6,207 nucleotides of DNA, taken from assembly GCA_002399505.1 (NCBI GenBank), contig DHDT01000064.1, positions 4,505 to 10,711 on the forward strand, in the 5' to 3' direction. The translations under genes and the position numbers were made by a program. A model generated the notes under the pieces. That model ran no database searches and was not told the DNA's origin. It saw only the letters and a list, made by a program, of their open reading frames with translations. Of the stretch, positions 1 through 6,207 are shown piece after piece (the first letter of the stretch is position 1; every line of letters begins with the position of its first letter). The stretch comes from Caryophanales bacterium UBA4869 (lineage in GTDB: Bacteria; Bacillota_I; Bacilli_A; RFN20; CAG-288).

Positions 1-1477
1 CTTTGGAGAGGAATTCCTCCGCTGACCCAAAATAGACGGCTTTGGAAAGACGATCATTGGAATAGACAAAAAACGCGTTGCCGTTTCTGGAGGGTACAAT
101 GTCTTTCTTATCGACAGAAAGAGAGAAAGAAGGAGCTGGGAATCCCTCTCCGAAAGGAAAGAAGCTTTCATAGATGAGATAGTTTTCAGGATTCAGGTCA
201 TCGAGGGTGATGGCGATAGAGTCTTTCTTTTGAAAAGAAGTCTTCTCCAGGCTCTGTTTTTCGCATTCCGTAAGAAACAGAGTCGCCACTTGGAAGAAGT
301 CTTTTTTCTTTATTCTCAGTCCCGCGGCTTTTTCATGTCCGCCGCAGCTTAAAAAGTAGCGGGAATTAGCAGTCAAAAACGAATCGACGTGATAAGGGTC
401 AGGTGCTCTCAGAGACCCGGAAAGGATATCAGGATTGTCTTCTTCAGGAGCAAAGACGGCAATCGGCTTGTTGTCCTGACGCATGATCTTATTGGCAAAG
501 AGACCGGAAAGGCCCGGATAGGAGTCGGTCTTGATGACAAGACCATGTTCGCTTTGAAGGGTGTTCTTCTCTTCAAAGGCAAAACCTTTGACGATGTCTT
601 TTCTTTTCTGATTGGTATCTCTGATAAAAGACCCGAATTTTTCAATGTCTTTGTCTTTATCGGAAAGCAGGAAACGGCAGACGTTATTTGTCGCCAGGGA
701 ATCTTTGCAGATACGTCCAGGGGAATTCAAAGCCGGTATCAGAGTGAAAGAGAGATCCTCATAGCTATAAGGGCCCTCTCCGAGAAGATAGACGAGATTC
801 TCAAATTTCTTTTCGTTGATGAAAGATAGGGCGATCTTGGCTAATTCAAGGTTGTTTTCTAAAAGCGGCATGACATCGGAGAAAACGGCGATGCCGGCTA
901 AGGTGGCAAGATAGGGATCGTCTACATGGAGCAAAGCCGAACTGACGAAGAAAGAAAGAGAGGCAGCCGAGCAGTTATAGTCGATAAAACCCGAGAGTGA
1001 CTGATGGAAGATATAATCGGCATCAGGAAGAGCCGTTTGATTTTCGTGGTGATCGATGATGACGACATCCATCCCTAACTTACGGGCTTCACTGACGGCT
1101 TCAAAGGCCGTTATGCCGTTATCGAGAGTGATGATGAGCTGATAGCCTTTTTCATGGAATTCACGGACTCTATCGATAGAAAGACCATAGCCTTCCTTAT
1201 ATCTTGAGGGAATGAAGAAACCGTTTTTCAATCCTCTTTTACGCAAAGCCAGAGTCAGAATGGCAGTCGAAGTGAGACCATCGACATCATAGTCGCCGTA
1301 AATGACAGTCTTCTCGCCTGAGGAGATTGCCTTCTCTAAACGGGCGACTGTCTTTTTAAACGAAGGAAGATCATCAGGTCTCTTCAGATTGACAAAAGAC
1401 CCCGGTGCCTTTCGGGCACTGAGGTCTTTGACATTCAGGTGATAATATTCCAATAATTCAGTTAGAAATGAAGACAT
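1..1477 (-). CDS. recJ: Single-stranded-DNA-specific 5'-3' exonuclease RecJ (C-terminus outside window)
   Basis: RecJ degrades single-stranded DNA 5' to 3' in recombination, mismatch and base-excision repair, using metal ions bound by DHH-family motifs. The 492 codons in the window are open to the left edge. Visible motifs: YGDYDVDG (60-67, motif I), TLDNG (118-121, motif II), IDHHE (141-145, the DHH motif), FSDVMPL (199-205, motif IV Asp D201), NSPGR (251-255, usually NAAGR), and GGHEKAAGL (379-387) of the DHHA1 domain with R357 upstream. An OB-like domain begins near residue 420, with PFGEGFPAP (441-449) where RecJ usually has PFGxGNPxP. About 61 residues precede motif I, shorter than the ~80 in many RecJ proteins. 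The ATG lies two bases after the secDF TAA and no Shine-Dalgarno is visible before it, so translation is probably coupled to secDF. In Bacillus recJ also follows secDF (with one small gene between) and precedes apt and relA, which would be expected beyond the left edge. Confidence 0.95.
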   Translation of the reverse strand, partial: MSSFLTELLEYYHLNVKDLSARKAPGSFVNLKRPDDLPSFKKTVARLEKAISSGEKTVIYGDYDVDGLTSTAILTLALRKRGLKNGFFIPSRYKEGYGLSIDRVREFHEKGYQLIITLDNGITAFEAVSEARKLGMDVVIIDHHENQTALPDADYIFHQSLSGFIDYNCSAASLSFFVSSALLHVDDPYLATLAGIAVFSDVMPLLENNLELAKIALSFINEKKFENLVYLLGEGPYSYEDLSFTLIPALNSPGRICKDSLATNNVCRFLLSDKDKDIEKFGSFIRDTNQKRKDIVKGFAFEEKNTLQSEHGLVIKTDSYPGLSGLFANKIMRQDNKPIAVFAPEEDNPDILSGSLRAPDPYHVDSFLTANSRYFLSCGGHEKAAGLRIKKKDFFQVATLFLTECEKQSLEKTSFQKKDSIAITLDDLNPENYLIYESFFPFGEGFPAPSFSLSVDKKDIVPSRNGNAFFVYSNDRLSKAVYFGSAEEFLSK

Positions 1478-1479
1478 GA

Positions 1480-4170
1480 TTAACGATGAATGAATTCGTT
1501 GAGACCAACGATGACAGTTTCATGAGGACTGTCTTCATCAACATAGACAACGCCGTTCTTATCGGCTTTTCTTTCCTTTTCGTCAGGATGTCTCTTCTTG
1601 TGCCAAGCGGCAAAGAAACCGGTGATTTTCTTGAAGCTGATATGAGAGGCGAAGAAATGATAAGTCGGAACGGTGAAGAAATAATTGAGAACCAAATTGA
1701 GAACAGCGAGAACTATGAGACAGAGAGAAGTGGGAAGCAAAGCGGTGTTGATGGCCAACAAAGAAAGGGAGAGGATAGCGGTGAAGAGGGTTGGCAAAGT
1801 GATGATGACCATATTTCTAGTGGCAGTCTGATTGGCGATTTCAGCTCTTTCAGCATAAGTTGCAGTCTTCTTGAGACCGCGCTCTTTAAGCGTCTGTTTG
1901 TTTCCGGCAAGCAGGGGAACGATGAGGAAGGAAGCGATGAGGACGGCGGCCAAGATACCGAAAGCCGTATAAGCGTTATAAGGGACTCGGGTAGCGGACA
2001 ATAAGCCGACAGCGAGACCTGATAAGACAGTTGTCGAGGCAAGACCGGCCAAAGAGAGGGAGATGCCGTAACGGACAAAGACATAAAGCATAGCGAAGAC
2101 ACCCAATAGGAAGACGACGAGGAGGAAGTTGTTGGTATCGTGGGCGACATTGGTCGGCAAAGCGGCATAGCAGCCCATGCTAAGGGTATCGTCTTCATAA
2201 TGAGAATCAGAACCAGGGGCAACGAAGGTATCATCGACGGTGAATTCACCAGAGACGATGGCATCCTGAATCAAAGTGACAGGAGTATCGGAGCCATTAG
2301 AGAGAGTCAGCTTGTTCAAGTTTCTGTCGACAGTCACGGAGAAGCAGTTGATGAAGTAGACATCGCCTTCTTCGTCTTTCTTCTCGATGGAGTTTAAGAA
2401 AGCCGAATCTTCGTCATAGGCGAAGCTGTAGGCGGCATTTTCAGGAGTGGATCCTGAAGGATAGGCGGTATAAGTCGGATTGGATTCTTTGCCGATAGTC
2501 TTGATGTAATCAAGATAATAGGCCTTGGTAGATAAGGCGTTATAAGCCTGGATATTAGTGTTGAACTGAATAGTCAAAGTATAGGATTCCTGATAGTTTC
2601 CGCCGTTGTTGAAGATGGAATAGCCGTTTCCGCCGACAGCATTGGTGACAGGGATGGTGACGGCAAGAAGGATAGCGGTGAAAGCCAGAATGAAGAAAGG
2701 AGTCTTGTTCTTTTTGCTCTTCTTGTCTTCCGAGCAGAAACTGACAGTCTTAGGTTCCTTATAATCCTTTTTGCTGAAGGCAAAGAAGGGAAGACCAGGT
2801 TTAGCATCCTTAGTCAGCCAGTAAATCATCCATTTATCAGTGTATTGGGTAAGCAGGAAGGCGATGATGGCGCCGATAACGACGACACCGAAGAAGATAC
2901 GGAACTGTCCCTGAGCGCATAAGAAGGAGAAGAGCGAGGCAAAGAGAGCGACTAAGGAAGCATCGAGGTTTCCAAAGAAAGCCTTGTGATAGCCTTCACG
3001 ATTAGCTTTTTCGATTTCGCGGTCTTTCTTCAGTTCCTGTTTGACGTGTTCGAAGTAGTTGACCGATATGAATCCCGATAGGGCAATGACGACAAACATG
3101 CCGACGATCGAACCGACTGAGAACTCAAATCCCATCAGTGAGAAGAAGAGGAAGGTAAGGAAGACAGTGCCGACCATGGAGACAGCACCGGTGATACCGG
3201 CCAGACCATAGAAGGCGATGAGGAGAATGCAGATGACGAGAAGTGCGATACCGACTGAAAGATAGACATTGTTGATGCCGGCAAAGCCAAAGGAGGCAGG
3301 AAGAGTGTTTTCATATAAATAAGTGCACTCAAATCCATAATCATCAGCATTGAGCATATTGACAAAAGCACGGGCAGAAGAGATGTCAAAGGCATTTCCG
3401 GACATATCGGAAGTGATGGAAAGAGTCTTGTTTTCAGTGGAATAGTTGTCAGTGCTGAGTTTGGCGATAACCTTGTCCTTGACGGCCTGCTGAACGACAG
3501 TCTCATCTTTTCCGAAAGCCTTGGCATAGGTATCATCGCTGCTCTTGTTCACCCAGAGATATAAAGTCTTGGCATCGTCATTGGCAGTGGTTTCGCCGTT
3601 TTCGTCGGTTCCAGTAGAAGGAGAAGCCTCTTCGGCCTTCTTTTTCATGGAATCGAAATCGGTGGAATCTTTGATGTTGAGAGTAGGATAAGGAGTAGTT
3701 CCGTTATAGGTAACCTCAGCGAGGTTGTCATTGTCGAAGAACTGACTGGCGGAAGCATACATGCATTCGTCATTGATAGTGCAGACAGAAAGGGTTCCCG
3801 TCTTGGAAACGACTTCTTTGACATTGGAAAGTTCCTTGTCGGAAAGAGGAGAGAAGGCGATTCTGAGCTGATAGCCGATGTTGTTCTCGCCCTTGACTAC
3901 TTGGACATTGGTGTTTCTGACACCTGCGGTGTCGAGACGCTCCATGACCTTGCCTTCGATATCGATGTTGGTTAGATCTTCAGCGGTGAGATCAGGATAA
4001 TTCTTCTCAGGGAAAAGAGTCGCATCTCTCTTAGTGAGAGAATAGACAATCTGGGTTCCGCTTCCGAATTCCATGGCATCTACTTTGTTCTCTAAAACAG
4101 ACTGAGTATTGAAGATGAGAGCTCCGATGACCGTAATAAGCATTATCAGGTACGCAGTAAAGCGACGCAT
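1480..4170 (-). CDS. secDF: Divergent SecDF fusion, Sec translocon accessory protein
   Basis: SecDF assists SecYEG/SecA secretion, pulling exported proteins across the membrane using the proton gradient. The chosen start gives 896 residues, well above the ~735-740 of Bacillus or Thermus SecDF. By hydrophobicity there are 12 membrane segments: SecD half at about 5-22, 302-320, 322-345, 350-371, 402-420, 423-443; SecF half at about 491-510, 682-700, 702-725, 732-754, 787-806, 809-838. Two large extracytoplasmic domains lie between them (P1, 23-300; P4, 511-680). The SecD signature survives in degenerate form as MEFGSGTQIVY (33-43). The run from I355 through EGYHKAFFGNLDAS (392-405) aligns to E. 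coli SecD without gaps. However, the proton-relay Asp of SecD TM4 is Phe367 and that of SecF TM4 is Leu749; the partner Arg is kept (R785 in QTATR). P1 holds a Ser/Thr/Glu-rich insert (180-201). A charged tail (849-896) ends the protein. It has its own promoter and is followed two bases later by recJ. Family certain, activity uncertain. Confidence 0.93.
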   Translation of the reverse strand: MRRFTAYLIMLITVIGALIFNTQSVLENKVDAMEFGSGTQIVYSLTKRDATLFPEKNYPDLTAEDLTNIDIEGKVMERLDTAGVRNTNVQVVKGENNIGYQLRIAFSPLSDKELSNVKEVVSKTGTLSVCTINDECMYASASQFFDNDNLAEVTYNGTTPYPTLNIKDSTDFDSMKKKAEEASPSTGTDENGETTANDDAKTLYLWVNKSSDDTYAKAFGKDETVVQQAVKDKVIAKLSTDNYSTENKTLSITSDMSGNAFDISSARAFVNMLNADDYGFECTYLYENTLPASFGFAGINNVYLSVGIALLVICILLIAFYGLAGITGAVSMVGTVFLTFLFFSLMGFEFSVGSIVGMFVVIALSGFISVNYFEHVKQELKKDREIEKANREGYHKAFFGNLDASLVALFASLFSFLCAQGQFRIFFGVVVIGAIIAFLLTQYTDKWMIYWLTKDAKPGLPFFAFSKKDYKEPKTVSFCSEDKKSKKNKTPFFILAFTAILLAVTIPVTNAVGGNGYSIFNNGGNYQESYTLTIQFNTNIQAYNALSTKAYYLDYIKTIGKESNPTYTAYPSGSTPENAAYSFAYDEDSAFLNSIEKKDEEGDVYFINCFSVTVDRNLNKLTLSNGSDTPVTLIQDAIVSGEFTVDDTFVAPGSDSHYEDDTLSMGCYAALPTNVAHDTNNFLLVVFLLGVFAMLYVFVRYGISLSLAGLASTTVLSGLAVGLLSATRVPYNAYTAFGILAAVLIASFLIVPLLAGNKQTLKERGLKKTATYAERAEIANQTATRNMVIITLPTLFTAILSLSLLAINTALLPTSLCLIVLAVLNLVLNYFFTVPTYHFFASHISFKKITGFFAAWHKKRHPDEKERKADKNGVVYVDEDSPHETVIVGLNEFIHR

Positions 4171-4177
4171 TGGCATT

Positions 4178-4185
4178 TCCTCCTT
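4178..4185 (-). promoter_or_regulatory. Ribosome binding site deciding the secDF start
   Basis: The minus strand reads AAGGAGGA, a full-strength Shine-Dalgarno. Two in-frame ATGs follow. The first (4176) lies only two bases from the site, too close for efficient initiation. The second (4170) is eight bases away, the usual distance. The start is therefore placed at 4170 rather than at the upstream GTG (4203) or ATG (4176). Confidence 0.85.
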
Positions 4186-4235
4186 GGTTGAACAAACGCA
4201 CACAAAGACTTATAGGATAATTTATATACTGAAAT

Positions 4236-4264
4236 AATGTAGCAAAATCGCAAGTGTTTTTCAA
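4236..4264 (-). promoter_or_regulatory. Sigma-A type extended -10 promoter for secDF-recJ
   Basis: On the minus strand a -35 box TTGAAA (4264-4259) is separated by 17 bases from a -10 box TACATT (4241-4236). The triplet TGC directly before the -10 gives an extended -10 element. The region upstream of the -35 (about 4265-4292) is very AT-rich and could serve as an UP element. The expected start of transcription is near 4229, giving a leader of roughly 60 bases before the secDF ATG. No clear riboswitch or attenuator hairpin was seen in that leader. The promoter lies in the 182-base ruvB-secDF gap (4171-4352), the longest non-coding stretch in the window. The rest of that gap, 4293-4352, shows no recognisable element. 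Confidence 0.75.
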
Positions 4265-4352
4265 TGAATAAGTGTATTTATATTTACATATTTATCTTTC
4301 TCTGTCCTTATTAACCTAAGTTATGAAGAAAGCGAATGGTTTTCAGAGTTTT

Positions 4353-5402
4353 TTATTCCGCTCCGTCATCGATTTTGTCAGGAAGAGGGATATGGAGGTG
4401 CAAGTAGGCTTTCCTTGTGACTACTCTTCCTTTGGGTGTCCTATTGATAAGACCGATCTGGACCAGATACGGTTCATAGACATCGCTGATGTTTTCAACG
4501 CTTTCTCCGATAGCGGAGGCGATTGAGGAAAGTCCGACCGGTTTTCCGTTATAGCGATAGATGAGACATTTGAGAAGCTGACGGTCAGTCTCATCGAGTC
4601 CAAGTTCATCGATAGAGAGGAATTCCATAGCTTTCATCGTGCTTTCCATGTCGATGATGCTCTTGTTCTCAAAGGTGGCATAGTCACGGACACGGCGGAA
4701 GAGGCGGTTGGCGATTCTGGGTGTTCCCCTTCCTCTCAGGGCCACCTGATAGGCGGCATCTAAGGAAATAGGGAAATGGAGAGCCAAAGAGGTGCGTTCC
4801 ACAATCTTCAACAGTTCCTCAGGAGAATAGTAGTTGAGACGCATGAGGATGCCAAAGCGGTCTCGTAAGGGAGCGGAGAGGTTTCCCGGGTCGGTGGTGG
4901 CACCAACCAGGGTGAAGGGAACCAAAGGCAAAGAAAGAGTGCGGGCTTCCGCTCCCTTTCCGACGATGATCTGGAGCGAAAAATCTTCCATTGCGCTGTA
5001 GAGGACTTCCTGGACGACGGTCGGCATTCGATGAATCTCATCAATAAATAGGACATCGCCGGGATTCAAAGAAGACAGAATTGCCGCCAGGTCACCAGTT
5101 CTGACTAAAGATGATCCGTTAGTTATCTTGATATTGCTTTCCAATTCATTAGCGATGACATTGGCAAGAGTGGTCTTGCCTAATCCAGGAGGCCCGAAAA
5201 AAAGGACATGATCGAGACTTTCCTGTCTTTTCCTGGCCGCTTGAATGAAGATGGAGAGTTCCTTCTTCAGATCATCCTGGCCGATATAATCAGCGAGAGT
5301 CTTCGGGCGCAAGGAAATATCAAGCTCATCGCTTTTCTCTTCCAGCTCATCTGCTACCATGCCCGCTTTTCTGACATTGGAAAAATCGGTGCTGTCGTTC
5401 AT
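4353..5402 (-). CDS. ruvB: Holliday junction DNA helicase (branch migration motor) RuvB
   Basis: RuvB is the hexameric AAA+ ATPase that pumps DNA through the RuvA-bound junction. The 349 residues match the family length. Domain order: N-terminal AAA+ large domain with [11 protein letters not shown] (32-42), Walker [10 protein letters not shown] (70-78) and Walker B VLFIDEIH (117-124); sensor 1 region VGATTD (166-171); arginine finger in PLRDRFG (178-184); sensor 2 region [10 protein letters not shown] (225-234); and a C-terminal winged helix at about 275-335 with [14 protein letters not shown] and RTPKGR. All catalytic elements are present. One difference from the usual 'GATTRAG' is 'GATTDPG' after sensor 1. 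The ATG overlaps the ruvA stop (ATGA). The only Shine-Dalgarno-like sequence, GAGG at 5417-5420 inside ruvA, lies 14 bases from the ATG, which is long, so coupling to ruvA is the likely route of initiation. No intrinsic terminator is visible in the gap after the gene. Confidence 0.99.
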   Translation of the reverse strand: MNDSTDFSNVRKAGMVADELEEKSDELDISLRPKTLADYIGQDDLKKELSIFIQAARKRQESLDHVLFFGPPGLGKTTLANVIANELESNIKITNGSSLVRTGDLAAILSSLNPGDVLFIDEIHRMPTVVQEVLYSAMEDFSLQIIVGKGAEARTLSLPLVPFTLVGATTDPGNLSAPLRDRFGILMRLNYYSPEELLKIVERTSLALHFPISLDAAYQVALRGRGTPRIANRLFRRVRDYATFENKSIIDMESTMKAMEFLSIDELGLDETDRQLLKCLIYRYNGKPVGLSSIASAIGESVENISDVYEPYLVQIGLINRTPKGRVVTRKAYLHLHIPLPDKIDDGAE

Positions 5403-5965
5403 CGAGTATTCAGTATCCTCAAAGCCGTAGTCATGTATTCTTCAACCGATAGACCAGTCTTAGATATTCCGTTCAGGGCCTGTCGTATCTCATTGTCCTT
5501 GAAGCCCAGATTTTTCAGTCCGTCATAGGCCAAATCGAGGTTCTTGTCTCCAAAGCGGGTATTGAGGTCGATATTGGTGAGTTTGCCTTTCAGGTCGAGA
5601 ATTATCTGGCTGGCATTCTTCTTTCCGATACCGGGAAGGCGAACCAGGAAGTTTTCATCGGAATTGTTGATGGCATCAGAAAGACGTCCGACTGAAGTCT
5701 GAGAGAGGGCATTGATGGCAGTCTTAGGACCGATTCCCTTGACGGAAGTCAGTTTGCCGTAGAGGATCTTCTCCTCCAGAGTCTTGAAACCGATAAAAAA
5801 CTGATCGTCTTCGTGGCTATAATAACTGACATAGACAAACATATTTTCGCCGATTTCGTATTCGTCAGGATGTGAAACAAGACAATCGTAGCCGACGCCG
5901 TGGCATTCGACGACGATGCTGTCTTTGGTATGCATCGTTATCAGGCCGTGCAGGTAATAATACAT
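5399..5965 (-). CDS. ruvA: Holliday junction branch migration protein RuvA
   Basis: RuvA binds four-way DNA junctions as a tetramer and loads the RuvB motor for branch migration in recombinational repair. The 188-residue product is slightly shorter than the usual ~200 but has all three domains. Residues 1-62 form the OB-fold domain: the typical MYYYLHG start, a GVGY turn at about 23-26, and an acidic cluster E52-D53-D54 matching the acidic pin that sits at the junction centre. Domain II has two helix-hairpin-helix motifs, VKGIGPKTA (75-83) and LPGIGKKNA (110-118), which contact the DNA backbone. Domain III (about 143-188, [11 protein letters not shown]) is the mobile RuvB-binding domain. The ATG follows a strong Shine-Dalgarno. 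The TGA stop overlaps the ruvB start as ATGA, so the two subunits are translationally coupled. No ruvC is adjacent; members of the Bacilli generally use RecU as the resolvase, which would fit. Confidence 0.97.
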   Translation of the reverse strand: MYYYLHGLITMHTKDSIVVECHGVGYDCLVSHPDEYEIGENMFVYVSYYSHEDDQFFIGFKTLEEKILYGKLTSVKGIGPKTAINALSQTSVGRLSDAINNSDENFLVRLPGIGKKNASQIILDLKGKLTNIDLNTRFGDKNLDLAYDGLKNLGFKDNEIRQALNGISKTGLSVEEYMTTALRILNTR

Positions 5966-5970
5966 CTTCG

Positions 5971-5978
5971 ATCTCCTT
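5971..5978 (-). promoter_or_regulatory. Ribosome binding site of ruvA
   Basis: The minus strand reads AAGGAGAT, a near-consensus Shine-Dalgarno. Seven bases separate the GGAG core from the ATG at 5965. This spacing supports the chosen ruvA start and shows that ruvA is initiated independently of obg translation. Confidence 0.85.
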
Positions 5979-5994
5979 TCACATACTATTAGTC

Positions 5995-6023
5995 CAGTTC
6001 TTAGATTTTACACTAAAAAACTG
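5995..6023 (-). repeat. Imperfect inverted repeat between obg and ruvA
   Basis: On the minus strand CAGTTTTTTAG is followed by an 8-base loop (TGTAAAAT) and then CTAAGAACTG. The arms pair over about ten base pairs, with one bulged T and one G-T wobble. It begins two bases after the obg stop codon. The arms are AU-rich and no T-run follows on the minus strand, so it does not look like a standard intrinsic terminator. It could be a weak pause site, an RNA processing or stability element at the obg 3' end, or chance in AT-rich DNA. Confidence 0.4.
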
Positions 6024-6025
6024 AA

Positions 6026-6207
6026 TTATTCGTAGAAATCGAATTCGAAGTCATCGAGAACAACAGTGTCGCCAGTCTTGACTCCGGCGTCTTTCAGTCT
6101 ATCATCGATGCCAATGCTGTCCAAATAGGCCAGAAGTCGGTCGATTCCCTCATCGGTTTTCAAGTTGATCAGTTTCTTGGTTCTGACAACACGGTCGCCG
6201 ATGATTT
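6026..6207 (-). CDS. obg: Obg/CgtA GTPase, C-terminal fragment (5' end outside window)
   Basis: Only the last 59 codons and the TAA stop are present. The fragment matches the small C-terminal domain (OCT) of the Obg/CgtA GTPases: a segment like 'RLLAYLDSIGIDDRLKDAG' is followed by 'VKTGDTVVLDDFEFDFYE', where Obg proteins typically have 'GVKDGDTVRIGDFEFE'. The glycine-rich N-terminal domain and the G domain would lie beyond the right edge, so GTP-binding motifs cannot be checked. Obg is a cytoplasmic GTPase that associates with the large ribosomal subunit and acts in ribosome assembly and stress control. The OCT domain is the variable, regulatory part of the family. The reading frame is open to the window edge with no disruption. 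The gene ends 60 bases before ruvA on the same strand, so read-through into ruvAB is likely. The family call rests on a short segment, but the GDTV-x-x-x-DFEF ending is characteristic. Confidence 0.86.
   Translation of the reverse strand, partial: IIGDRVVRTKKLINLKTDEGIDRLLAYLDSIGIDDRLKDAGVKTGDTVVLDDFEFDFYE

Noticed and set aside
389..829. 146-codon open frame on the plus strand opposite recJ
   Set aside because: It is antisense to the conserved RecJ coding frame, including the NSPGR motif region, and resembles no family I recognise.
1486..2004. 172-codon open frame on the plus strand rich in Glu, Ser and Gly
   Set aside because: It lies wholly opposite the well-supported secDF 3' end, shows no recognisable domain, and its skewed composition is what antisense reading of this codon usage gives.
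1713..2264. 183-codon minus-strand frame inside secDF
   Set aside because: It is an out-of-frame reading of the secDF membrane region with a Ser/Pro/Leu-biased composition.
4171..4203. Upstream GTG (4203) or ATG (4176) as the secDF start
   Set aside because: The GTG start lies upstream of the Shine-Dalgarno, and the ATG at 4176 is only two bases from it. The ATG at 4170 has normal spacing and directly precedes the basic-then-hydrophobic first membrane segment.
4031..4264. 77-codon minus-strand frame beginning near the secDF promoter, a possible leader peptide
   Set aside because: Its TTG start coincides with the -35 box, so it would not be on the mRNA from that promoter; it has no ribosome binding site and overlaps the secDF start in another frame.
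4293..4352. Possible intrinsic terminator after ruvB
   Set aside because: The only complementary pieces are CTCTG and CAGAG about 40 bases apart; there is no compact GC stem followed by a T-run.
5966..6025. Possible promoter directly upstream of ruvA (TAAAAT or TAATAG as -10)
   Set aside because: No acceptable -35 box occurs 16-18 bases upstream of either candidate, and the TG before TAAAAT is out of register for an extended -10.

Overview
The window is a compact run of housekeeping genes, all on the minus strand and read from high to low coordinates: the last 59 codons of obg, then ruvA, ruvB, secDF and the first 492 codons of recJ. Both edges cut genes. No tRNA, rRNA, CRISPR array, insertion sequence or phage gene was seen, and no stretch over 300 bases lacks a gene.

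The organism is most likely a low- to mid-GC member of the Bacillota, possibly Erysipelotrichales or a Mollicutes-related gut lineage. The support is indirect. SecD and SecF are fused into one protein, Shine-Dalgarno sites are strong (AAGGAGGA, AAGGAGAT), a classic sigma-A promoter is present, Trp is coded by TGG (so no evidence for TGA as Trp), and the order resembles the Bacillus ruvAB ... secDF-recJ region with genes removed. The species cannot be named from this sequence.

Layout: 6026-6207 is the C-terminal domain of Obg. A 60-base gap holds an imperfect inverted repeat and the ruvA ribosome binding site. ruvA and ruvB overlap by four bases (ATGA) and encode the two parts of the Holliday junction branch migration motor. 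A 182-base AT-rich gap follows, with an extended -10 promoter pointing at secDF. secDF encodes an 896-residue membrane protein that helps Sec-dependent secretion. recJ starts two bases after the secDF stop and has no Shine-Dalgarno of its own, so it is probably translated by coupling to secDF. There appear to be two transcription units: (obg-)ruvA-ruvB, and secDF-recJ with whatever follows.

The DNA-repair genes look functional. The real surprise is SecDF. It aligns without gaps to SecD and SecF transmembrane regions, yet both membrane aspartates used for proton coupling appear replaced (Phe367 and Leu749), while the partner arginine (Arg785) remains. Its two extracytoplasmic domains are also enlarged, and it carries a long charged C-terminal tail. 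This suggests a divergent SecDF that may work without the standard proton relay. I found no evidence for a wholly new gene system.
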